This document shows positions 27,969-37,176 of a DNA stretch of 64,000 bases, piece after piece. The translations under genes and the position numbers were made by a program. The notes beneath the pieces were generated by a model that was given only the letters and a program-made list of their open reading frames with translations, made no database searches and was not told the DNA's origin. Every line of letters begins with the position of its first letter. Position 1 is the first letter of the stretch. The stretch comes from Schlesneria sp. DSM 10557 (GTDB lineage Bacteria; Planctomycetota; Planctomycetia; Planctomycetales; Planctomycetaceae). Location: NCBI RefSeq assembly GCF_041860085.1, contig NZ_CP124747.1, forward strand, positions 2,418,001 to 2,482,000. Reading direction: 5' to 3'.

Positions 27969-29057
27969 ATGTCTTCTTCTCCCCCATTCAAAACGGCCGC
28001 CGTATGGAATGAATTTTCGTATCGCGGTCGCGATTTCGTCAGAGCGACGGTGCCTCATGGAATCAATGCGGGACTTCCCTTTGTCATCGCCAAGCGTCTC
28101 GCCGAACGGTACGAGGTTCGTAAATTCTTTGCGTCTGGAGGCTGTGGACTACTACTCGAAGGACGCGACCTCTGCACCGAAGCCAATGTCCTGATTAAGA
28201 CGACACTACGGTTCGACGGGATTGTTACCTATGCCCAAAGCAGGGATGAAGAGGGGATCAAGCGGCGACTCACCGAGAATCGCAAGCTGTTGCAGACCGA
28301 GCGACGCGTCATGGTCCTGCTGAAGAATCGAGGCTGCAACGGGATCCCCAACCCCAATGACTACGTCTTTGACTGGAACCCTCAACTGGAAGAACTCTTC
28401 CAATCGCAGGGGGGCGGATGGCAGTATCAAGACATAGAACTCCTCTCCTCAGAACACTACCTGATCATGGAACGGATGGAAGGTCGGCCACTGACTGAGG
28501 TGATCAAAAAAGGAATGCCCGAACGGACCTCATTACAGATCCTGGCACACGTTTGCCACGTGCTGGCGGTTCTCCATCAGCCGACACAGCGCGAGGGTCG
28601 TGAATGGAAGCTGGTTTATCAGGACCTCAAACCTGACAACATTCTGATCGGCGAACAGAACAGTGTAGCCCTCCTGGATCTGGGAGGTTGTCGACTCACC
28701 CTGGGAACCACGGTTGGGAACAAGGGGGCGTTTACCCCGGGGTATTGTCCACCTGAATGTCAGACGGGCGACACACTGACGCCGACGGCGGATTCGTACA
28801 CGGTGGGAAGTACCTTGTTTCATATGCTGACCGGTCGCCGCCCTGAAGAATTTCTCGGATCCAATGCGGCTGTGGGGGGACCGCAATCTGTCGCATTCCG
28901 CAACTGGGACTGGCCACGGCTCGAACAAACCGCCCGGCGAGAGACCCAGGAGTTCATCAGGAGGTGTCTCTCTCCCACTCCTTCCGAACGTCCTGCCGAC
29001 GGTCGTGCACTCGTCGCGGAAATTGAACACCTGTTGAAGGGAAGTGCTCCGACATGA
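27969..29057 (+). CDS. Serine/threonine protein kinase
   Basis: 362 residues. The glycine loop is ASGGCG (55-60), the ATP-anchoring lysine K77 in VLIKTTL, and the catalytic loop YQDLKPDN has D219, K221 and N224 with Tyr in place of the usual His/Arg start. The DFG site is DLG (237-239), and PPE stands for APE in GYCPPECQ. Later helices carry ADSYTVGSTLFHMLTGRRP and the SERP segment near the end. All residues needed for phosphotransfer are present, so it is likely active and soluble. The activation segment is short. Its TGA stop overlaps the ATG of the next gene (ATGA), pointing to coupled translation. Confidence 0.9.
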   Translation: MSSSPPFKTAAVWNEFSYRGRDFVRATVPHGINAGLPFVIAKRLAERYEVRKFFASGGCGLLLEGRDLCTEANVLIKTTLRFDGIVTYAQSRDEEGIKRRLTENRKLLQTERRVMVLLKNRGCNGIPNPNDYVFDWNPQLEELFQSQGGGWQYQDIELLSSEHYLIMERMEGRPLTEVIKKGMPERTSLQILAHVCHVLAVLHQPTQREGREWKLVYQDLKPDNILIGEQNSVALLDLGGCRLTLGTTVGNKGAFTPGYCPPECQTGDTLTPTADSYTVGSTLFHMLTGRRPEEFLGSNAAVGGPQSVAFRNWDWPRLEQTARRETQEFIRRCLSPTPSERPADGRALVAEIEHLLKGSAPT

Positions 29058-32000
29058 AGTTGCCAATCGGGGCACGACTCCCGCACGACTTCGCGGACAT
29101 TCCTGCGAATGAGCCCGAAATTGTGCAGCGCAATCGGGCCATCTACCGGATTACACAGGTCCTGCACGAAACCCCCTGGTCCTGTCTTTACCGGGGGAAG
29201 AAGATCTTCCGTAACTTTGAATTTTCCAGGTCGGTCCTGACAGAAGCCACAGACGACGAATGCCTCGACGTCTTTATCCGAACCCTGGCCTATCCCAAAA
29301 CGGACGACCGGGAATACATCAAGGCACGTCGTGAGCACGCGTGGTTTGAACTGAAGCAGGTCATGGGATTCCGTAAAACCAACCTGATTGCAGAGCCGCT
29401 TGACTACCTCGAGATTCGTAACGACCAAGACGCGTTTACATTCCCTCGCCCAGGAAAAATCCCCAAGTCGGAACCGGTCCTTGTCTTTGAAACAATCGAC
29501 GGTCAGGACATGGAGCAATGGCGAAATTCGACGCACTTTGACATCCCCCTTGGATTGCGAGTTCTCAGTCAGATCCTGGAATTTCTGTCGACTCTGCACT
29601 CATCTCGACTCATACTGAATGTGGTCACGCCCTCCTCGTTCTGGATCGATGGCTTACATCAGATTCACTGTCTAGGGACCGAGCACATCGTTGACGAACG
29701 GCGGGCCCGGACCTGGCGCGGCCTCTTTCCCAGCGAACGGTATGCTCAAGGGTTCATTGCTCCGGAATTGCTTAATCCTGAGGTTCCTCCATCACCCCAA
29801 AGTGACGTCTACGGGTGGGCTGCTCTGGCGTGGCTCGTCCTCACGGGAGAGCACCCGGCCCGGTTAGCGACAGTTCAACACCAGCGGATCGCGCGGTTTG
29901 AACCCATGCATCGCGATCAGCTCCGCCGCGAACTCTCCAGGCTGAAGCCCCAACAGGTGGCGGTCGTCAAGCAGGAACTGGGTGTCACGGGCAACCGTTT
30001 CGAATTGCAATGGCCTGACAGTTTTCTGGAAGGACTCTGGAGTTGCCTGGAGCGCAGACCCTCATTTCGTCCCCCGTCAGTAGCAGACTTACGAGCCTGC
30101 TGGAGCAATCCTCCCCCACCACCAGTCCCCCTGTTCCTCGCCATCAGGCAACCCGGCGGCGCGATTCGTTTCCTCCTTTCCACGACCGGACTACGGCCCG
30201 GTCTTCAGTTTCAGATCACGCGTGAGCCCCCCGGGGGCTCTTCCACCCAGGGCGATCGAGAAGTGATCTGGAGTGGGACCGATAACCAGCGAATTGAACT
30301 GCGCATGCCGCTCCCTCAGGGGGTGTCGAAGCCTGGCGGTGCGTCTGCAGCCGATTGGCTTTTTAACATCGTCACGACAGAAACTGTCGCGGGATCAACC
30401 TCCCATTCCCGACCGACCCCAGCGATTGCCATCGATGGGACCGTGGCGGGATTCCGGAGCAAATTCGCGGAGTCCTACGCCGCTCAAACCAAGTTATTAC
30501 CCGATGCCGTCACTCTTCTCGCCCAGGTGGAGCCCTTCGAAAGCCTCATCGACGAATTGTTCGATTCCCCGCTGGAACACGTCCGCCGATGGAGTCTGGA
30601 GATTCTGGAAGGTCGATTCCGGACCGGGCCGGTCCCGCCCGCTACTCGTGCCTTCCTGAGGGACCGCGCTCTGCTCGACGAAGAGAATGAGATCCGTCAG
30701 CTCGCCGCCGGTCTGCTGTTGCGTTACTTCGGCAAAGTCACCGTTGAAACCACGGTCGATCTGGCCCAGCGAATGGGTGGCAACGCGGTGGACGACATGA
30801 TCCGAGCAGCCCGGGGATTCGTCTCCTTCGGTGTTGATTACAAAGTCATCGAGACGACCATTGAACTTCTCGAGCAACAACACCGGATCGTTGTCTGCCC
30901 GGTCTGCCATCATGACCTGCGAACACGAGAACTCGATCAGCATCTGATCTCGGAACATCGATATCTCCCCATCGATGGTAAGCTGCTCCCCTTTGGCCAG
31001 GCACTCACCCGTCTTTGGTCTCGCGTGATGCAGCAGTTCGATGAGGTGGCTCTCAATGAGCTTACCAGCCACTTGCAACAGCGGCAGGCACAGCATGTCG
31101 TTGCGGCCTTTGCCACGGCATTAACGCAGCAGGTGGTATTCATGCTGCAGGCGCAGGCAGCGCTGCAAATGCAGGAACAGAGACAGACATGGCTCGGCCG
31201 ACTGAGTCAATGTCTTCATCCCAATCAAATCGCACGGTCGGCCTGCTGGACCTTGTTGGCGCACGATGATGCCCGAATTCGTGAACTGGCCCGCAGTACG
31301 GTGGTCTTGTCTGCCGTGACGCGGCTGGTTGGTGAGCATGTGACCCCTGCGGCCTTTCGTGCCACGGTCGACGGACTCGTTCCGCTCGCTGCGGTCCACG
31401 AGCGAATCGACGCTTGCCGCCAGCTGATAGAACTGGGAGCCAATCAATTCGCCGGAGAACAGTGCGAAAAAGAACTCGAACTGGAACGCCTGATCGACTG
31501 CCCTGAATGTGGAACTTCGTTTCCCAAAAGAGATCTGGCAAGTCACCGGCGGCAGGTGCACCAGGTCTATGAATGGGAAGGAACACGGTATCAGTGGGAA
31601 ACGCTGGTGCCAGTCTTGCTGAACCGGACAGTCGCAGTGGAAGGGGACGCATTTGCTGCCCGAACGCTCGCCGAAGTCTTCCTGGAAAAATATGGTAACG
31701 ACGCCTCGAGCCAACTCCATCAAAGCCTGCATGATCAACTCCATAAATCCCGATCAGCCGCTGAACTCCGCGAACTCATATCCGGAGTCGCGACAGCGCT
31801 TGGTGGCCTGTCCACCGCATCACACCTTTCCCACGACTTCCTCAACGAGATGAACCTCACCAGTCAGATAGCGGGCCTGGCCATCTTCTCCAGCCTGCAT
31901 GATGATCCGCCGGGTCCCCTCGTCTCCCTGGCCACCAGCCGGATTGGCGACAGGAAAATTCCGTTCACCATCGGGCAGCAGGCTGCAATCCGGTTACTCA

Positions 32001-33967
32001 AAACAACCGGCGTCGATTCCGATTTAATACACCGGGCACTCATGGCTTTCGCATCGCGAGCCGACGACGGTCTGAAGGGGATCGAACTCCTGCGTACGTT
32101 GGAACAATGGGTTGGTCCGTCCAAAGCCGTCGACGCTGTCTGTCATGATCTGGCCTCAAGAATTCGGATGAGGTGCCCGCGATGCGATGTCGTCATGACT
32201 CCCCCCGACCTCGCGCGTCACGTCCGCACAGAGCACGGAATGATTCTCGAGGGACGATCCGTTCGTCAGCCCTGGTCAGTGATTCTGGAATGCCTGGATG
32301 AATATGCAGAGCACTCGAATCCTGATTTCCTCGAGCGTGCCGAAGAACTCGCTGACTTTATGTCCCCTCGAAAAGGCCGCGTCCGTTTATGGCGTGAGGC
32401 ATTGCGAAGGGGGATCGCGCCCCCACACTATCGTCAACAGATGCTCGACTCGGTCAGCAGAACAAACGACAGCCTCTGTCCGGAATGTTGGGAAACGCTT
32501 TCTTCCGGCGAGACGGGCGGAAGTGAACTCCAGATCGATCCGCGAGGCGATCTCAAATCGAATCTCATTTCGCTCTATCAACTTGGTGTCCCGGGCATCT
32601 GGGGAAGCGTGGAGATCACTCCGTGGAGCGGACCGATCCCTCACTGGTCCCTCACCACATTGGCTGCAGCGATGGCCGTGGGACTGCTGTTCCTGATCCC
32701 TGCGGGGTTGTGCGGTCTGTTGGTTCTGGGGGGTAATGCGTCCGCCAGATTGCCCGCGATGTTGACGGGAATCGCAGGACTGATCAGTGCCATGGCCGTG
32801 CTGTTGTTCTATCGACCTCGATCGTCGATACCACTGGATGTGGCGTGGGAGTACGTTGTCCCTGCATTGCTGGAATCCGAAACCGAATCGATCAACCCGG
32901 CCCACTCGACCTTCATCGCAGACCTTTGCCGGGCGAGTGTCGATCAGGGGACTCCACAGCTTCGGCAGAAGACCTTGGTCAGGGCAATCGAGTTGATCCA
33001 GTCGCAGGTAAGGAAGGGGAGTCTGCCGATCTCCCACCTCGTCGAATTGTGGATACTTCGGTTGGAAGATGCGCTGTATCAGAAACGTCACTCCGGGGAA
33101 GTTGAATCTGTTTTGAATGAGATGCTGGCAGAAATGGTGAAAGGCGACCTGCCAGTCCAGCTTGATGCGCGAGCAAAGCGACTGATTTCCCGACTCAATG
33201 TGGAAGTCGTTGTCGGGGGATTGTGGCATTTCATCGTTAAAGCCCGCGCGGTCGGCCTGAATGCCGTGGACCTCATCGAGTTGTGCCAGAACTCAACCAC
33301 TCTGACAGCATTGTTGACCCGGCTCACCATTCGCCCCCACGAGCTTGCGTATTTTGTCGCCCTTACCGAAATGGAAAAAGTAGGCAAATTGCCCGTTGGG
33401 CTGATCCCTGCGAGAAAGCTGAAACCAGGCAGCAGGGATGTCCTCACAGAATACCCCAATCTGCTGGCAAGAACGGAACTTGTCGGGCGCTCATCCGATC
33501 ATGATGCAGTTTTGTTATGCCCTAATGAACTGATATTCAGAGACCGGCGATTTACGAATCGTCCAGATGTCACAGTGCAAAAGAAGTATCAATTCGTTCA
33601 GACAGGATGGACTTACCAGCGCAAAGACGGGGGCCCCGATCTGCGGTATTCAAAGAATCCCCCTACGGGTTATGACAATCTTATCGGTTATCACCTTTGT
33701 GTCGGTAATCAGACCTGGAGCTACAAGGCAGATCCTGAGCCGCTGGCGGCCAGACTCAGGACATTGGGGCGCTTTGTTTTTGGCGATCTCCCGATTCTGG
33801 CAGAAAAATTGCAGCAGGAATCCGTTTCGCCCCGGGTTTTGCATCTGCTCGCCGGCCGTAGCGTCCGCTGTCCGCGCTGCAGGACTGCGCTCGTCTATCA
33901 AAAGGGCGCAGTTTCCGACCGAACAACAGAACCGGTACCCTTTCTTGAACAGGAAGAACTTGTCTAA
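29054..33967 (+). CDS. Giant pseudokinase protein with spaced C2H2-like fingers and two membrane helices
   Basis: 1637 residues, starting by ATGA overlap with the kinase gene. Residues 1-350 follow a protein kinase fold (IYRITQVLHETPWSCLYRG; FIAPELL; SDVYGWAALAWLVLTGEHP), but the catalytic loop reads LNVVTPSSFW and no DFG is present, so it is a pseudokinase. A Pro-rich linker and beta segment follow, then long helical stretches broken by C2H2-like fingers at C615, C816 and C1041 (CPxC-x8-L-x2-H-x3-5-H). A fourth CPEC pair is at 1142 and a CPRC near 1606. Two membrane helices lie near 1200-1251. It may be a scaffold regulated by the kinase; no homologue is recognised. Confidence 0.85.
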   Translation: MKLPIGARLPHDFADIPANEPEIVQRNRAIYRITQVLHETPWSCLYRGKKIFRNFEFSRSVLTEATDDECLDVFIRTLAYPKTDDREYIKARREHAWFELKQVMGFRKTNLIAEPLDYLEIRNDQDAFTFPRPGKIPKSEPVLVFETIDGQDMEQWRNSTHFDIPLGLRVLSQILEFLSTLHSSRLILNVVTPSSFWIDGLHQIHCLGTEHIVDERRARTWRGLFPSERYAQGFIAPELLNPEVPPSPQSDVYGWAALAWLVLTGEHPARLATVQHQRIARFEPMHRDQLRRELSRLKPQQVAVVKQELGVTGNRFELQWPDSFLEGLWSCLERRPSFRPPSVADLRACWSNPPPPPVPLFLAIRQPGGAIRFLLSTTGLRPGLQFQITREPPGGSSTQGDREVIWSGTDNQRIELRMPLPQGVSKPGGASAADWLFNIVTTETVAGSTSHSRPTPAIAIDGTVAGFRSKFAESYAAQTKLLPDAVTLLAQVEPFESLIDELFDSPLEHVRRWSLEILEGRFRTGPVPPATRAFLRDRALLDEENEIRQLAAGLLLRYFGKVTVETTVDLAQRMGGNAVDDMIRAARGFVSFGVDYKVIETTIELLEQQHRIVVCPVCHHDLRTRELDQHLISEHRYLPIDGKLLPFGQALTRLWSRVMQQFDEVALNELTSHLQQRQAQHVVAAFATALTQQVVFMLQAQAALQMQEQRQTWLGRLSQCLHPNQIARSACWTLLAHDDARIRELARSTVVLSAVTRLVGEHVTPAAFRATVDGLVPLAAVHERIDACRQLIELGANQFAGEQCEKELELERLIDCPECGTSFPKRDLASHRRQVHQVYEWEGTRYQWETLVPVLLNRTVAVEGDAFAARTLAEVFLEKYGNDASSQLHQSLHDQLHKSRSAAELRELISGVATALGGLSTASHLSHDFLNEMNLTSQIAGLAIFSSLHDDPPGPLVSLATSRIGDRKIPFTIGQQAAIRLLKTTGVDSDLIHRALMAFASRADDGLKGIELLRTLEQWVGPSKAVDAVCHDLASRIRMRCPRCDVVMTPPDLARHVRTEHGMILEGRSVRQPWSVILECLDEYAEHSNPDFLERAEELADFMSPRKGRVRLWREALRRGIAPPHYRQQMLDSVSRTNDSLCPECWETLSSGETGGSELQIDPRGDLKSNLISLYQLGVPGIWGSVEITPWSGPIPHWSLTTLAAAMAVGLLFLIPAGLCGLLVLGGNASARLPAMLTGIAGLISAMAVLLFYRPRSSIPLDVAWEYVVPALLESETESINPAHSTFIADLCRASVDQGTPQLRQKTLVRAIELIQSQVRKGSLPISHLVELWILRLEDALYQKRHSGEVESVLNEMLAEMVKGDLPVQLDARAKRLISRLNVEVVVGGLWHFIVKARAVGLNAVDLIELCQNSTTLTALLTRLTIRPHELAYFVALTEMEKVGKLPVGLIPARKLKPGSRDVLTEYPNLLARTELVGRSSDHDAVLLCPNELIFRDRRFTNRPDVTVQKKYQFVQTGWTYQRKDGGPDLRYSKNPPTGYDNLIGYHLCVGNQTWSYKADPEPLAARLRTLGRFVFGDLPILAEKLQQESVSPRVLHLLAGRSVRCPRCRTALVYQKGAVSDRTTEPVPFLEQEELV

Positions 33968-34276
33968 ATTTAGGATCCGACGCGTCTCATCGTCGCATCA
34001 ACAATGTATGATAAGGACGTCGGAAGAGACGAAGAACCTTGATCGAAGGCCCGTTAAGGCAGCATTGCCACGACGACTGGTCCCTGACAAAGGTAATTCA
34101 GGCAAGTCGAATAGGAGCCAACCGGTGAGTCATACCCACCCAGCCTGAAAAACCGGGCCGGGGGGGTGACTCAGTCGAAGTTCGCTCAAAAAATGGTTAG
34201 AAGTTCCCATATCGATATTTGTTTGTGCCAGATCTGCGGGGGAATGTTATCCGTGTCGAACACGCATCCATCAGTC

Positions 34277-35530
34277 ATGATCTCGACTTGTCTGGGGGCA
34301 ATGTGCGGGTTGATGTTATCCGCCGTGGCCCTGGCTCAAGAGACCGCTCCTGCGGCGGTTGCTCCTGCGACAGAGACCCCTTCGGCACCCATCCGATTTG
34401 ACCTGCAGGCGTTGGCGAATCCTCCTGCTGTTTTTCCCGCTGACGACCTTCAGGTCGAGGGGGTCAAAGCCTTCTACTATCAGGGGTTGAACTACAACCA
34501 GCGACCGACCCGCGTGTTCGCCTACTACGGCGTCCCCGCGAAAAAAGAAGATTCGCATGATACTCGGTTGCCCGCCATCGTTTTGATCCATGGAGGAGGG
34601 GGCACCGCCTTCGACCGCTGGGTGAAACTCTGGAACTCGCGCGGTTACGCTGCCATCGCGATGGATCTGTGCGGATGTGTTCCGGTTGGAACCTATGGCA
34701 ACTGGAAACGTCATGACGATGGTGGTCCTGCAGGATGGGATGCCAGTTTCAACCAGTTAGAAACGCCCGTCGAAGATCAATGGACTTATCAGGCGACCAG
34801 CGCGGTCGTCCTTGCTCACTCGCTGCTCCGCTCGTTCCCTGAAGTGGACCCGGATCGAATTGGAGTTACCGGGATCTCGTGGGGTGGCTATTTGACCTGC
34901 ATCGTGGCAGGGGTCGACTCCCGCTTCAAATTTGCTGCTCCCGTCTACGGCTGTGGTTTCCTCGGGGAAAATTCAGCCTGGCTACCCGCCTTTGAAAAGC
35001 TCGGTCCTGAAAAAGCGGGACTCTGGCTGCGACAATGGGACCCCTCGGTCTACCTTCCCCAGGCAGAAATGCCGATGCTGTGGGTGAATGGAACCAATGA
35101 TTTTGCTTACCCGATGGATTCATGGCAGAAGTCTTACCGCCTGCCAAAAGGAAACCGTGATCTGTCCCTTCGCGTGCGAATGCCGCATGGTCACGGCCCC
35201 GCAGGCGAAAACCCCGAAGAGATTCACGTCTTCGCCAATTCCATTCTGAAACACGGCCAACCACTGGCCCGCATCACTGCCCAGGGTCAGGCCAACAATA
35301 ATGAGATCTGGGCAACCTACAAGTCCGATGTTCCAATCACCAAAGCCGAATTGAACTATTCCGTCGATACAGGACGGTGGCAGGAGCGCAAATGGGAGAC
35401 GCTCGCCGCAGAAATCGATACCGCCACCGGCCGTGTCTTTGCCCAAATTCCTGCCGAGGCAAAAGTCTACTACCTGAACCTGTTCGACGACCGCAACTGT
35501 GCCGTCAGTACTCAGCACATCGTCAGGTAA
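34277..35530 (+). CDS. Secreted alpha/beta hydrolase (acetylxylan esterase/DLH-like)
   Basis: 417 residues from the ATG at 34277, chosen because it gives an immediate signal peptide (MISTCLGAMCGLMLSAVALA, cut before QETAP). In-frame starts at 34166 (GTG), 34193 and 34244 are possible. The hydrolase core has AIVLIHGGGGTAFDRW (oxyanion), DRIGVTGISWGGYLTC with the nucleophile Ser near 201, MLWVNGTNDFAYP with the Asp region and MPHGHGPA with the His. The C-terminal 90 residues are beta-rich (ELNYSVDTGRWQERKW). It resembles the large prolyl-oligopeptidase-like esterases of planctomycetes. The substrate is unknown; carbohydrate ester cleavage is an inference. Confidence 0.8.
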   Translation: MISTCLGAMCGLMLSAVALAQETAPAAVAPATETPSAPIRFDLQALANPPAVFPADDLQVEGVKAFYYQGLNYNQRPTRVFAYYGVPAKKEDSHDTRLPAIVLIHGGGGTAFDRWVKLWNSRGYAAIAMDLCGCVPVGTYGNWKRHDDGGPAGWDASFNQLETPVEDQWTYQATSAVVLAHSLLRSFPEVDPDRIGVTGISWGGYLTCIVAGVDSRFKFAAPVYGCGFLGENSAWLPAFEKLGPEKAGLWLRQWDPSVYLPQAEMPMLWVNGTNDFAYPMDSWQKSYRLPKGNRDLSLRVRMPHGHGPAGENPEEIHVFANSILKHGQPLARITAQGQANNNEIWATYKSDVPITKAELNYSVDTGRWQERKWETLAAEIDTATGRVFAQIPAEAKVYYLNLFDDRNCAVSTQHIVR

Positions 35531-35912
35531 TGGGCCTCGGACCCATTGCCAGCGTTCTTGACGATGAGGCCGTCAATACCGCCCCTGTTTGCTCATCTGC
35601 TTTGGCTGAGTCGTCAGAGAAGTTGAGCTTCGTTAATCAGATATCCCCTCGCGGCTTGTCCCGGCAGCAGTCCAGTCAACAAGGGCATCATTGGACGACT
35701 GTTGCAAACGCCTAATCAGGCGATGAACGCGACTGCTCTACTGGGTTGGAGCGTTTACCGAGAATTCCCAACCAGATCCGCTCCTTCTCGTCGCTGGTCC
35801 GGTACTGGCATTGCCGGGAGTCAGTCTGGCGGGAGCCGCCCGTGGACCGCGATGGCGACCAAATGGTCCGGAAGAGTTAGCTATTGGCCGATGCACGTAC
35901 CCGGGCACGTAC
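35531..35912. other. Intergenic region between converging hydrolase and YitT-like genes
   Basis: About 380 bp. Short ORFs on both strands do not resemble protein. No strong terminator hairpin with a T tract was found, and no repeat was recognised. Confidence 0.4.
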
Positions 35913-36833
35913 TCAGTGCAGACCCGACCGCTTGACCATTCCTCCCTGAACATCAGACAGGGATGTCGTCACCACGAATGCCGACGGATCGACATCAAAT
36001 ATGATGGCCTTCACCTTACCAATCTCAAGTCGCGTCACCACGCAATAGAGGATTTCCTGATCGGCACCGCTTTTCCCCCCGCGGGCCTTATAGATCGTCA
36101 CCCCACGTCCAAGTTCATCCATGATCCGGATACGAATCGGGGAACTCTGCTCAGACACAATCGTCAAGGCCGTGTATTGCTCGATGCCGTAAATAATGAA
36201 ATCCAGCGTTTTCGCTGCTGAGACATACGTCAGAATCGAGAAGAGCGCCTTCTCGACACCCAGCACAAACATCGCCACGAAAAAGATGACGACATTGATC
36301 GCCAGAATAATGTCCCCCACCCGGAACAGGTGACTCTTCTTACTGATCAGCAGGGCCGCGATTTCGGTTCCGTCCAGCACCGCGCCACCGCGAATCGCCA
36401 GACCAATTCCTGCCCCGATGAAGAAACCGCCAAACACGGCCGTGAGCAGATGGTCTTCTGTGACATCAGGAAAATGCACCACCTGCAACATCAATGCGAG
36501 CAGACCGATCGCACACGTACTTCGAAACGCGAAGGCGAGTCCGACCTGACGATACCCCATTGCGATGAACGGGAAATTAATGACGGGCAACAGAACGGAA
36601 AGTGATTGTCCGGTCGACTTCGCCAGCAACATTGAGATACCGGTCACCCCACCGTCGATGAAATCGCTCGGCATCAGGAAGCCATGTAAGCCCATTGCCG
36701 CAGAAAGTGCCCCGAGCACGATGAGAGCCAGGTTGCGAATTTCCCGCAGCTGCCGTTTCTGGATGACGAATCGCGCTGAATCGAGCAGTCGTTCCTGAAG
36801 AGTCGAAAGCAGGTCGCGGAACGTACTTGGCAT
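35913..36833 (-). CDS. YitT family membrane protein with DUF2179 domain
   Basis: 306 residues. The family layout is clear: after a soluble start, helices from LALIVLGALSAAMGLHGFL, the signature GGVTGISMLLAKSTGQS, then GAGIGLAIRGGAVLDGTEIAALLIS, and a helix ending in YVSAAKTLDFIIYGIEQY. The last 80 residues form a cytoplasmic DUF2179 domain (GRGVTIYKARGGKSGADQEILYCVVTRLE). YitT proteins are five- or six-helix membrane proteins of unknown transport role. It is a single gene, flanked on its 5' side by an insertion sequence about 260 bp away. Confidence 0.9.
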   Translation of the reverse strand: MPSTFRDLLSTLQERLLDSARFVIQKRQLREIRNLALIVLGALSAAMGLHGFLMPSDFIDGGVTGISMLLAKSTGQSLSVLLPVINFPFIAMGYRQVGLAFAFRSTCAIGLLALMLQVVHFPDVTEDHLLTAVFGGFFIGAGIGLAIRGGAVLDGTEIAALLISKKSHLFRVGDIILAINVVIFFVAMFVLGVEKALFSILTYVSAAKTLDFIIYGIEQYTALTIVSEQSSPIRIRIMDELGRGVTIYKARGGKSGADQEILYCVVTRLEIGKVKAIIFDVDPSAFVVTTSLSDVQGGMVKRSGLH

Positions 36834-37096
36834 AGATTCTGATTCGGTCTTCCAGAGTGATAAAAGACAAGGAGTAAGCGGTATAACTGTGTTGTCTGAA
36901 ATTGGGAAGTGTTGCTAGCCGAAACTCCCCGAAAACACCTTCTTTTCGTGTGCGGAGCTCATTCCTCGTAGGGAACAATTTTCACCGGAATTGCCATATC
37001 CGGATCAACCTCATGCCTGGTAACGCGATGCCGGGAACACTCAATCCTGAGATTGACGCAAGCTAAAGCACAGATCGGTTTGTTATCTGAGCAGGG

Positions 37097-37100
37097 TTAA
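37097..37100 (+). repeat. Target site duplication of the insertion sequence, left
   Basis: TTAA directly outside the left inverted repeat, matched by TTAA at 38622-38625. Confidence 0.7.
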
Positions 37101-37115
37101 CAGCCTGTTGAAGAA
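37101..37115 (+). repeat. Left terminal inverted repeat of the insertion sequence
   Basis: CAGCCTGTTGAAGAA; 14 of 15 positions match the reverse complement of the right end. Confidence 0.8.
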
Positions 37116-37176
37116 TCTGTGAATTTCAGAGGTTTCATCCGATTTTCGTATTTGCGAGAAAATGTGGCGGACAGAC

